Assembly: GCA_902506565.1 (NCBI GenBank)
Contig: LR732703.1
Location: 4,678,863 to 4,742,862, forward strand
Direction of reading: 5' to 3'
DNA: 64,000 nt
Origin: Burkholderiales bacterium 8X
GTDB taxonomy: Bacteria; Pseudomonadota; Gammaproteobacteria; Burkholderiales; Burkholderiaceae_C
Every line of letters begins with the position of its first letter. Positions within the stretch are counted from its first letter, which is position 1. This document shows, in pieces, positions 1 through 7,915 of this stretch. The notes beneath the pieces were generated by a model that did not search any database, had not been told where the DNA came from, and was given only the letters and a program-made list of their open reading frames with translations. Position numbers and translations under genes: made by a program.

Positions 1-1646
1 TCGGGGGTCCGCGTGTTCCGGGCGACGGCGTCAACAACCCCGGCTCCTCCGGCCTCTACTCGACCAACCAGGCCAACGTCACCTTCGTGGCGGACAACCC
101 GGCGGTGCGGGTCGGCGTCGGCGACCTGCAGGTGAGCGCCTTCGAACTGAACACTTTCTCGCAGAGCCCGCAGCTGCCCTGGCAGAACCAGGCTGCAGCG
201 AACTCCAACGGTGGCCTCGACAGCTTCACGATCGCGCAATACAAGGTCGACGGCCAGCTGTCGACCGATGGCGAGTCCCGGCCGGTGGCTGCGGCACGCT
301 GCGGCGGCCGGGTCGGCTTCTGTTCGTCGTCGGTGGTGGCATTCCAGAACGGCCTGCTCGGAACCGCCGGCAGCAACACCGCGCACAACCGGGCGACCGT
401 GAAGCTGGCGGCGAACAAGGTTCCCACCAGCATCGCGATGACCAACAACAGCGAATTCGCGCTGGTCACCGTCTGGGACACCGCTGCCGTCAAGGGCCAG
501 CTGGCAGTGGTCGCGCTGGCCGGGCTTTGCGACGGCTGCACGCCGGGTGGCCCGACCTACGAGTGGTGGAACGAGTGGGAGCAAACCTACCCGGGCCTGC
601 CCAACATGGGCAACATCGCCTTCATGAAGGTGCTGGGCTACGTCGACCTGCCGGACATGAAGGCGCCGACCGAAGTCGCCGTCACGACCGGGCTCGACCA
701 GTTCGCGACCGTCGCGGGCGGCGGCGCGTTCATCGGTCGGCAGATGACGCCGCTCACCGACGGCAACAAGCGCGGAACCTTCGCGGCCGGCGGCGCCAAC
801 AACGGCCGCTATGCCAAGGCCGGCGTCGCCGTGGTGGTGTCCAAGGAAGAGCAGAAGGTCACCTTCGTCGACCTGAAGCCGCTTTTCAACTACGTCAACA
901 ACGTCTACTTCGGCAGCGGCTCGACCAGCACCTTCACCAACCTGGGTCAGGCCGACAACCAGTGGCCGCACACCTTCGCCAACGCGCCCCAGCAGATGCC
1001 GACGGTGATCAAGACCGTGACGCTCGACCAGCGCCCGACGGCGGTTCGCACCACGGTGTACGGCAGCCCGGCACGCGCCTGGGTCGCCACCCAGGAAAGC
1101 GGCGCCGCGCAGGCATCGGTCCGCATCTTCGACCTGGGCGGCTACGCGAGCGGCAGCAGCGGCGCCACCGGCAGCGCAGCGCAGATCGCCGAGAAGGGCC
1201 GCGTCGCGGTGGGTCGCAACCCGACCTCGCTCGCCATCTCGAAGGGCGAGCCGAACGACTCGAACATCGAGTCGATCAACCGTCAGGTGATCGTCACCTC
1301 GCGCGGCGACCGCAAGGTGCAGTGGGTTCGCTTCGCGGCCGACGGCAACAGCGGCAGCGTGGTGCGCGAACTCCGGGACTCCCGCCTGGTCGACCCGATC
1401 GCAGCCGAGGACATCGACAACTTTGCGAACGTGGGCAACACCATGAGCGTGGCCGACTACGACGGCAAGAAGCTGGCGAACTACCGCTACGGCCCGGTGA
1501 TCTTTGCCGATCGCGGCAGCCAGTGGGCCTGCCAGCCGCCCGGCGGCTGCCCGGTGCAGGGCACCGGCGGCGTCGATCTGGAGTTCGGCGGCAGCTTCGC
1601 CTTCCAGGGCAAGCCGTTCCACATCAACGCCTCGAACGTGCCCTGA
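1..1646 (+). CDS. 5'-truncated hypothetical protein, repeat/propeller-like
   Basis: The reading frame is open from the first bases of the window, so the GTG at 87 is only an internal codon and the true start lies upstream. The visible 540 or so residues are rich in Gly, Asn, Thr and Val. Several stretches look like blades of a YncE-type beta-propeller, for example VGRNPTSLAIS and TVTLDQRPTAVRTT, each followed by short hydrophobic beta strands. Few cysteines are present, including a CDGC pair near residue 170 of the visible part. I see no catalytic motif. A good terminator follows the stop. A secreted or surface-bound role is inferred from composition only; I do not recognise the family. Confidence 0.75.
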   Translation, partial: GGPRVPGDGVNNPGSSGLYSTNQANVTFVADNPAVRVGVGDLQVSAFELNTFSQSPQLPWQNQAAANSNGGLDSFTIAQYKVDGQLSTDGESRPVAAARCGGRVGFCSSSVVAFQNGLLGTAGSNTAHNRATVKLAANKVPTSIAMTNNSEFALVTVWDTAAVKGQLAVVALAGLCDGCTPGGPTYEWWNEWEQTYPGLPNMGNIAFMKVLGYVDLPDMKAPTEVAVTTGLDQFATVAGGGAFIGRQMTPLTDGNKRGTFAAGGANNGRYAKAGVAVVVSKEEQKVTFVDLKPLFNYVNNVYFGSGSTSTFTNLGQADNQWPHTFANAPQQMPTVIKTVTLDQRPTAVRTTVYGSPARAWVATQESGAAQASVRIFDLGGYASGSSGATGSAAQIAEKGRVAVGRNPTSLAISKGEPNDSNIESINRQVIVTSRGDRKVQWVRFAADGNSGSVVRELRDSRLVDPIAAEDIDNFANVGNTMSVADYDGKKLANYRYGPVIFADRGSQWACQPPGGCPVQGTGGVDLEFGGSFAFQGKPFHINASNVP

Positions 1647-1676
1647 ACGGCCGTCGGTTTCAGCTCTCCAAGTTCC

Positions 1677-1702
1677 GGCCCGCCTTGCGCGGGCCTTTTT
1701 TT
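1677..1702 (+). terminator. Rho-independent terminator after the truncated gene
   Basis: Perfect 7-bp stem GGCCCGC/GCGGGCC with a 5-nt loop (CTTGC), followed directly by seven T. It lies 31 bp after the stop of the upstream gene. Confidence 0.85.
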
Positions 1703-1744
1703 GAGCTCGCGGGGCAGGCCAAACGGCACCCGGCGCGGGCCTGG

Positions 1745-2518
1745 TCAGCGATCCGCAACCGAGCGGTTCAGCGCTTCGAGGCGCTCGGGCGTGCCGACGT
1801 CGGTCCAGGCGCCGGTGTAGCGCTCGGCGCCGATCTGCCTTCGATCGATCGCTGCACGCAGCAAGGGCGCGAGCGGTGCCCGGACGCCTTGCGGATTACC
1901 GGGCGGAATGTCGCAGAAGGGCGCCTCGAACAACTCGCGCCGGTAGAGGCCGACGGTCGAGAAGGTAAGGCGATCGGCCGTGCCCACGCCATCGCCTTGG
2001 GTTGCCAGGCCCTCGCTCGACAGGCCGAAATCGCCGCGCGGGTGGTGCGGCGGATTCGGCACCAGCCACAGATGCCCCAGCTTGCCGCCACGAGCGAAGC
2101 GCTCGACCGCCTGCGCTTCGAAGACGAAGTCCGGCATGTACACGTCGCCCGCCACGACCCAGAAGATGTCCCGCAAGAGCGGCAGCGCCCGCACGATGCC
2201 GCCCGCGGTTTCGAGGGCGCCGCCGAAGTCCGCTTGCTCGTCCGAATAGCGGAACGTGGTGCGCTGGGCCGGGGTCCATTCGCGGCTGTGGCCGTAGTGG
2301 GCGGCGATGCGGTCGCCGAGCCAGGCGGTGTTGATCACGATCGTGTCGAAGCCGCCGCGGGTCAGGGCCTCGATCGGCCATTGCATCAAGGGCTTGCCCC
2401 GCACCTCGAGCAGCGGCTTCGGGCAGGTGTCGGTGAGCGGCCGCATGCGTTCCCCACGGCCGGCGGCCAGCAGCAGTGCGTGGCCGGCGCCCGCGGCGCT
2501 CGCAGGTTGCTCAGTCAT
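1745..2518 (-). CDS. murU: MurU-like nucleotidyltransferase (N-acetylmuramate-1-phosphate uridylyltransferase)
   Basis: A 257-residue sugar-phosphate nucleotidyltransferase. The N-terminal signature LLAAGRGERMRPLTDTCPKP (residues about 15-34) is the nucleotide-binding loop of the family, followed by GKPLMQW and a metal-site VVAGDVY. In the cell-wall recycling pathway MurU makes UDP-MurNAc from MurNAc-1-phosphate; the usual partner AmgK is not adjacent here. ATG 2518 is chosen because it overlaps the speD stop (ATGACTGA), which suggests coupled translation; a longer upstream frame would only re-read speD. Other sugar nucleotidyltransferases such as GlmU-N or RmlA relatives are possible, but length and motif fit MurU best. 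Confidence 0.8.
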   Translation of the reverse strand: MTEQPASAAGAGHALLLAAGRGERMRPLTDTCPKPLLEVRGKPLMQWPIEALTRGGFDTIVINTAWLGDRIAAHYGHSREWTPAQRTTFRYSDEQADFGGALETAGGIVRALPLLRDIFWVVAGDVYMPDFVFEAQAVERFARGGKLGHLWLVPNPPHHPRGDFGLSSEGLATQGDGVGTADRLTFSTVGLYRRELFEAPFCDIPPGNPQGVRAPLAPLLRAAIDRRQIGAERYTGAWTDVGTPERLEALNRSVADR

Positions 2519-2975
2519 GCGCGAAGTTCGCCAGGTTGGAGAGATTCGCGGTGGCCGGCACGCCCGCGCCGCCCGAAAGGTCCGCCGGGCGAGCCGGCGA
2601 GCGAAGCGCACCGCGCTCGATCGCATGGCGCTCGACCCGCTGCGGCTCGAACAACGCCTCCAGCGCCGCCTGCAGTGCGCGCGCCTTGTCCGAATGATCG
2701 GCGCTGAAGTTGCACACGTAGATGTCGAGCGTCACGCCCGCCTGCTCGGGCCAGGTGTGCACGCAGAGATGCGATTCGGCCAGCAGCACCGTCGCGGTGA
2801 CGCCGCCGCTGCCCTGCGCGGTGTCCGGAAATGCGTGCGACAAGCTGCCGACCGCTTGCAGCCCCGCGGCGCGTACGAGCTCGACCGAGGTCGCGAGCAG
2901 TTCGTGCGCATCGACCAGCCAGCGCCGCGAACAGCGGCAGTCGTGGAGGTCGGCGGTCAGGTGGAGGCCTTGCAT
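2511..2975 (-). CDS. speD: S-adenosylmethionine decarboxylase proenzyme
   Basis: A 154-residue prokaryotic-type AdoMet decarboxylase that supplies decarboxylated SAM for spermidine synthesis. The self-processing site is visible as LAESHLCVHTWPE (residues 65-77): cleavage between Glu67 and Ser68 would create the pyruvoyl cofactor, and the following HTWPE is the conserved active-site stretch of the short SpeH-like class. ATG 2975 is preferred; GTG 2984 would add only three residues. Its last 8 bases overlap murU. No spermidine synthase gene lies next to it. The strand is opposite to tkt, leaving about 115 bp of divergent promoter region. Confidence 0.9.
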   Translation of the reverse strand: MQGLHLTADLHDCRCSRRWLVDAHELLATSVELVRAAGLQAVGSLSHAFPDTAQGSGGVTATVLLAESHLCVHTWPEQAGVTLDIYVCNFSADHSDKARALQAALEALFEPQRVERHAIERGALRSPARPADLSGGAGVPATANLSNLANFAHD

Positions 2976-3091
2976 GGGCGGCACTCTAGCAGCCCGGTTG
3001 CCGCTCGGCCGCTTGGCCTTTCGGCATAGGCCCGACGAGCGGCCCCGCTAAAATCCGCGGTCCTTCTCAGCTCCCTAGAAAGCCTCTGCCG

Positions 3092-5143
3092 ATGGCCAAC
3101 CAAGCCTTGATGGCCAACGCGATCCGCGCGCTGGCAATGGATGCCGTTCAACTTGCGAACTCGGGACATCCCGGCGCGCCGATGGGCATGGCCGACATGG
3201 CGGTGGCGTTGTGGGGCGAGCACCTTCGGCACAACCCGCTCAATCCGCACTGGGCCGATCGCGATCGCTTCGTGCTGTCGAACGGGCATGCATCGATGCT
3301 GATCTACGCGGTGCTGCACCTCACCGGCTACGACCTTCCGGCGGACGAGCTCAAGCGCTTCCGCCAGCTCCACAGCAAGACCGCCGGCCATCCCGAAGTC
3401 GGCATCACGCCCGGCGTGGAAACCACCACCGGACCGCTCGGCCAGGGCATCACCAACGCGGTCGGCTTCGCATTGGCCGAGAAGCTGCTCGCGGCCGAGT
3501 TCAATCGGCAGGACCTCTCGATCGTCGACCACCACACCTACGTGTTCCTTGGCGACGGCTGCCTGATGGAAGGCATCAGCCACGAGGCCGCGGCCCTCGC
3601 CGGCGCCTGGAAGCTCGGCAAGCTGGTCGCGCTGTACGACGACAACGGCATCTCGATCGACGGGCCGGTCAAGCCCTGGTTCATCGACAACACCGAGGAG
3701 CGCTTCAAGGCCTATGGCTGGCGGGTGATCGGCCCGATCGACGGCCATGACGTCAAGGCCGTCTCGAAAGCCATCGAGAAGGCGCGGGACCGCGGCGACA
3801 AGCCGACGCTCATCATCTGCAAGACCCAGATCGGCAAGGGCAGCCCGAATCGCGCCAATACCGCCAAGGCCCACGGCGAGCCGCTCGGCGCCGACGAGAT
3901 CGGCCTCACCCGCACCGCGTTGCAGTGGGCGCACCAGCCCTTCGAGCTGCCCGAGGCCGTGTACGAGGAATGGGACGCCAAGGCCAAGGGCGCCGAACGC
4001 GAGGCCGAATGGAACGAGCGCTTCGCGGCCTACGAGCGGCAGTATCCCGACCTGGCCGCCGAATTCGTCCGCCGCATGAAGGGCGAGCTGCCGAAGAACT
4101 TCAACCAGCTCGCCTTCGACACGGTGGTCGCGGCCCACACCAAGGCGGAAGGCGTCGCCTCGCGCAAGGCCTCGCAGCTGGCGCTCGAAGCCTTCACCGC
4201 AGCCTTGCCCGAGTTGCTGGGCGGCAGCGCCGACCTCACCGGCTCGAACCTCACCAACACCAAGAGCACGCCGAACCTCCGCTTCGACGATGCGGGCGCG
4301 GTGGTCCGCAGCGAAGGCAACGAGCAGCACCCGAACGGCCTCGTCGGCCGTCACATCAACTACGGCGTTCGCGAGTTCGGCATGGCGGCCATCATGAACG
4401 GCCTCGCGCTGCATGGCGGCTTCATTCCGTATGGCGGCACCTTCCTGACCTTCAGCGACTACAGCCGCAACGCGATCCGCATGGCGGCCCTGATGCGCCG
4501 CCGCGTGATCCATGTCTTCACGCACGACTCGATCGGGCTCGGCGAAGACGGCCCGACCCACCAGTCGATCGAGCATGCCGCGTCGCTGCGCCTGATTCCC
4601 AACCTCGACGTCTGGCGTCCGGGCGATACCGCCGAAACCGCGGTGGCCTGGGCGGTCGCGCTGCAGAACGCCGACCGGCCGACCGCCTTGCTGCTGTCGC
4701 GCCAGAACCTGGCCTATGCGCCCAAGACCGAGCTCGGCGACATCAGCCGCGGTGCCTACGTGCTGTCCGAGCCGGCGGTGGCCGGTAGCCGGCGCGCGAA
4801 GCTGCGGGCGGTCATCATCGCCACCGGCTCCGAGGTGCAGCTCGCACTCAAGGCACAGCAGTTGCTGGCCGCGAAGAAGATCGCGGTGAGGGTCGTCTCG
4901 ATGCCCAGCACCACCGCCTTCGACCGGCAAGAGGTCGCCTACAAGAAGCAGGTCTTGCCCGAAGGCATTCCGCGCATCGCGGTCGAGATGGGTTCGACCG
5001 ACGGCTGGTGGAAGTACGGCGTCGCCGCGGTGGTCGGCATCGACCGATTCGGCGAGTCGGCACCGGCGGGCGTGCTCTTCGAGCATTTCGGATTCACGGC
5101 GGACAACGTGGCCGCGACCGTCGAGGCGGCATTGCGGCGCTGA
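3092..5143 (+). CDS. tkt: transketolase
   Basis: A full-length 683-residue transketolase of the pentose phosphate and Calvin pathways, using thiamine diphosphate to move two-carbon ketol units. Visible family motifs are SGHPGAPMGMAD at the N-terminus, the TPP/Mg2+ motif GDGCLMEG (about residue 152), and HDSIGLGEDGPTHQ with the pyrimidine-domain histidines. It is followed 42 bp later by gap on the same strand, a common pairing in Burkholderiales that places two central-carbon enzymes under one promoter. Nothing unusual in length or residues. Confidence 0.97.
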   Translation: MANQALMANAIRALAMDAVQLANSGHPGAPMGMADMAVALWGEHLRHNPLNPHWADRDRFVLSNGHASMLIYAVLHLTGYDLPADELKRFRQLHSKTAGHPEVGITPGVETTTGPLGQGITNAVGFALAEKLLAAEFNRQDLSIVDHHTYVFLGDGCLMEGISHEAAALAGAWKLGKLVALYDDNGISIDGPVKPWFIDNTEERFKAYGWRVIGPIDGHDVKAVSKAIEKARDRGDKPTLIICKTQIGKGSPNRANTAKAHGEPLGADEIGLTRTALQWAHQPFELPEAVYEEWDAKAKGAEREAEWNERFAAYERQYPDLAAEFVRRMKGELPKNFNQLAFDTVVAAHTKAEGVASRKASQLALEAFTAALPELLGGSADLTGSNLTNTKSTPNLRFDDAGAVVRSEGNEQHPNGLVGRHINYGVREFGMAAIMNGLALHGGFIPYGGTFLTFSDYSRNAIRMAALMRRRVIHVFTHDSIGLGEDGPTHQSIEHAASLRLIPNLDVWRPGDTAETAVAWAVALQNADRPTALLLSRQNLAYAPKTELGDISRGAYVLSEPAVAGSRRAKLRAVIIATGSEVQLALKAQQLLAAKKIAVRVVSMPSTTAFDRQEVAYKKQVLPEGIPRIAVEMGSTDGWWKYGVAAVVGIDRFGESAPAGVLFEHFGFTADNVAATVEAALRR

Positions 5144-5185
5144 TCGGCTCTTCCTTTCGTTTTTTCATCATCCAGGAGCAAGCAC

Positions 5186-6187
5186 ATGGCTATCAAACTC
5201 GGTATCAACGGATTCGGCCGCATCGGCCGCAACGTCTTGCGCGCGGCGGTGCAGAACTTCAAGGACGACATCGAGATCGTCGCGATCAACGACCTGCTCG
5301 AACCCGACTACCTCGCCTACATGCTCCAGTACGACTCGGTACACGGCCGCTTCCAGGGCGACATCGCGGTCGACGGCAACACGCTCATCGTCAACGGCAA
5401 GAAGATCCGGCTCACGCAGGAGCGCGATCCGGCCGACCTCAAGTGGAACGAGGTCGGCGCCGAGGTGGTGCTCGAATCCACCGGTCTCTTCCTCACCAAG
5501 GAAACCGCGCAGAAGCACCTCGATGCCGGCGCCAAGAAGGTGATCCTGTCGGCGCCGAGCAAGGACGACACGCCGATGTTCGTCTTCGGCGTCAACCACG
5601 CCAAGTACGCGGGCGAGGCCATCGTGAGCAACGCGAGCTGCACCACCAATTGCCTGGCACCGCTCGCCAAGGTGCTGAACGACAAATGGGGCATCAAGCG
5701 CGGCCTGATGACCACCGTGCACGCCGCCACCGCCACCCAGAAGACGGTCGACGGCCCGAGCAACAAGGATTGGCGCGGCGGCCGCGGCATCCTCGAGAAC
5801 ATCATTCCGTCGAGCACCGGCGCGGCCAAGGCGGTCGGCGTGGTGATTCCGGAACTCAACAAGAAGCTGACCGGCATGAGCTTCCGCGTACCGACCTCCG
5901 ACGTGTCGGTGGTCGACCTGACGGTCGAACTGGTCAAGGAAGCGACCTACAAGGAAATCTGCGCCGAAATGAAGGCGCAGAGCGAAGGCGCCATGAAGGG
6001 CGTGCTCGGCTACACCGAGGACAAGGTGGTGGCCACCGACTTCCGCGGCGACGCGCGCACCTCGATCTTCGATTCGGAAGCCGGCATCGCGCTCGACGGT
6101 ACCTTCGTCAAGCTGGTGAGCTGGTACGACAACGAATGGGGCTACTCGAACAAGTGCCTCGAGATGGTTCGGGTCGTCTCGAAGTAA
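5186..6187 (+). CDS. gap: type I glyceraldehyde-3-phosphate dehydrogenase
   Basis: A 333-residue NAD-dependent GAPDH. It opens with the Rossmann motif INGFGRIGR and has the catalytic cysteine in SNASCTTNCLAPL (Cys152), with DNEWGYSN near the C-terminus. A strong Shine-Dalgarno (AGGAG) lies 9 bases before ATG. The gene is 42 bp after tkt and very likely co-transcribed. It ends 12 bp before the stop of the convergent MBL-like gene, and no obvious terminator separates them. Confidence 0.97.
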   Translation: MAIKLGINGFGRIGRNVLRAAVQNFKDDIEIVAINDLLEPDYLAYMLQYDSVHGRFQGDIAVDGNTLIVNGKKIRLTQERDPADLKWNEVGAEVVLESTGLFLTKETAQKHLDAGAKKVILSAPSKDDTPMFVFGVNHAKYAGEAIVSNASCTTNCLAPLAKVLNDKWGIKRGLMTTVHAATATQKTVDGPSNKDWRGGRGILENIIPSSTGAAKAVGVVIPELNKKLTGMSFRVPTSDVSVVDLTVELVKEATYKEICAEMKAQSEGAMKGVLGYTEDKVVATDFRGDARTSIFDSEAGIALDGTFVKLVSWYDNEWGYSNKCLEMVRVVSK

Positions 6188-6199
6188 GCCGGGCCGCAT

Positions 6200-7174
6200 T
6201 CAATCGAGCGGACGCGCCGGACGCCAGCTGCGCTCCGGCATGTCGTGGACATGCTGCAGGTGCCGTCCCTCGGTGGCGAAGGCGGTCATGCCGCGCTGCC
6301 GGAGCGACTCGGCCAGCAGGTGGGGTAGCGGTCGGCCGCGCTCCGAGAGCGAAATGAAGGCCGTGCGCTCGGGTTCGGCATGCCCGTCGGGCAGCCGCTC
6401 GCCGACCATGCGGTCGAGCAGTTCGCCCGAGAGGTTGTCGATGTTCCCCGAATCGGGCAGCACCAGCAGCTTGAGGTTTTGCGCGAGGCGGATGTTCATC
6501 GACTCCGCGTAGCTGCACGCGCCTTCGAGGGCCCGCACGCCGGCGCGGCCGCTGAAGAGCATGCCGCGGCCCTCGAACTCGGCATAGAGCACCGCGCTCG
6601 CTTCATCCTCCGCCGAGGTGATGGCGCGCCGCGGCAGGAATTCCCGGCCCAGCTGGCGTGCCGCCCAGAAGGCGGCCCACCGGAAGCAGTGGTCCAGCGC
6701 GCGTCCTTTCGATCGCCACGGTCCGACGCGCGAACCGAAGGCCGGCAGCAGCTCCTCGCGATACCAGTCCCGCGACGGCGACAACACCGTGAACGGACCG
6801 ATCAGGCTGCCCTGGAAGGGTTCGTGGATCGGGATGCCGCGACTTCGGGCGATCCGGGCCAGGACGTCGACATGGAGTTCCTGTTCCGAGTGCCCGACCC
6901 GGGTCCTGGGCTGGTGCATCCACAGCTGGCCGACCTTGAGCTTTCGCAGCACCACGGCAAGGCCGTCGGTGTGGTCCTGCGCCAGGTGCGAACTGACCAC
7001 GTAGTCGACCCGATCGGTGTCGTAACGCCGGCGGACATGCTCGACCAGCTGCAGGCCGGACTCGGCCCGGCCGCCGTCGTAGATCAGGACGCTGTACCGA
7101 TCGCGGGCGCCCCACCGCACGGCTGCGGCCGCGCCGCTTCCGCGGACGGCGAAAAAGTCCACTTCATACCCCAT
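6200..7174 (-). CDS. metallo-beta-lactamase-fold protein with a degraded metal site
   Basis: A 324-residue protein with the layout of the ComEC-like branch of the MBL fold: strand-rich N-terminus, SSHLAQDHTDGL (residues 61-72), a FSGRAG turn (208-212) and LVLPDSGN (237-244). Active members usually read H-x-(H/D)-x-D-H, then TGDAG, then HHGS. Here the second ligand is Ala65, the bridging Asp is Arg210 and the late histidines are Pro-Asp, so only His63, Asp67 and His68 remain. Metal-dependent hydrolysis therefore looks lost or altered (inference). ATG 7174 has the Shine-Dalgarno-like AGGGAG upstream. It is divergent from the hsdSMR operon with a 96-bp shared promoter region. Confidence 0.75.
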   Translation of the reverse strand: MGYEVDFFAVRGSGAAAAVRWGARDRYSVLIYDGGRAESGLQLVEHVRRRYDTDRVDYVVSSHLAQDHTDGLAVVLRKLKVGQLWMHQPRTRVGHSEQELHVDVLARIARSRGIPIHEPFQGSLIGPFTVLSPSRDWYREELLPAFGSRVGPWRSKGRALDHCFRWAAFWAARQLGREFLPRRAITSAEDEASAVLYAEFEGRGMLFSGRAGVRALEGACSYAESMNIRLAQNLKLLVLPDSGNIDNLSGELLDRMVGERLPDGHAEPERTAFISLSERGRPLPHLLAESLRQRGMTAFATEGRHLQHVHDMPERSWRPARPLD

Positions 7175-7270
7175 GGAGGGTTCTCCCTGTCGCTTGGTGT
7201 TCTGTTGGTCCGCGCGTTGGCTCGCCGCGGCTCTGCAGTTTGCAACATCGGGTAACGCTTCGCAACTAAG

Positions 7271-7915
7271 ATGGGCGTCATGAAGCTTGATGCATCGTTT
7301 TTGAAGCTGGGCAGCTTGGTGGGTGTCAAAGCGGGCTATCCATTCCGCGGCGGCGTCGACGCGGTTGCAGAAGGCACGGTGTGGGCGGTGCAAATGAAGG
7401 ATCTCGACCCGCTGCTCGGCCTCAGCTGGAACACGGTGCTTCGCTGCGAACTCGGCGGCCGCGGCAATGCCGACTGGCTGCGCAACGACGACCTGGTCCT
7501 GGTTTCGCGCGGCACCCGGTTCTTCGCGGTCCAGGTGGTGAATCCGCCGGAGCGCACGGTCTGCGGGCCGCACCTGTTCCACCTTCGCATCAAGCCGGGC
7601 GTCACGGTGCAAAGCGGCTTCCTCGCCTGGCAGCTCAACCAGGGGCCGTTCCAGCGACAACTCAAGCGTTCTGCCGAGGGCTCCAGCCAGCTGAGCGTGC
7701 GCCGGCCGGTGCTCGAATCCTTGCAGGTCGCCATTCCGTCGATCGAGGTTCAGCGGCGCATCGTGGCGCTGGCCGAACTGGTCCGGCACGAACGGTCGAT
7801 CCATGAACGCCTGGTGCAGAACCGCGAACGGGAGATGCGCGCCATCGCCGAGGCCCTGGGCGAGCAAGGCAGCCCGAGAAGCCCGCAGCCACCGTCGAAG
7901 GCGGACCCCGAATGA
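7271..7915 (+). CDS. hsdS: half-size type I restriction specificity subunit (HsdS-like)
   Basis: A 214-residue protein that resembles one half of an HsdS subunit. It has a single target-recognition domain (opening with LGSLVGVKAGYPFRGG, and ending with LSVRRPVLESLQVAIPS) followed by one helical spacer (IEVQRRIVALAELVRHERS, then QNREREMRAIAEALG). Normal HsdS carries two such units in about 400 residues. A half subunit would have to dimerise on HsdM and would then recognise a symmetric site (known for truncated HsdS proteins; inferred here). A second ATG at 7280 is possible. The stop overlaps the hsdM start (ATGA). The order S-M-R is less usual than R-M-S or M-S-R. Confidence 0.82.
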   Translation: MGVMKLDASFLKLGSLVGVKAGYPFRGGVDAVAEGTVWAVQMKDLDPLLGLSWNTVLRCELGGRGNADWLRNDDLVLVSRGTRFFAVQVVNPPERTVCGPHLFHLRIKPGVTVQSGFLAWQLNQGPFQRQLKRSAEGSSQLSVRRPVLESLQVAIPSIEVQRRIVALAELVRHERSIHERLVQNREREMRAIAEALGEQGSPRSPQPPSKADPE

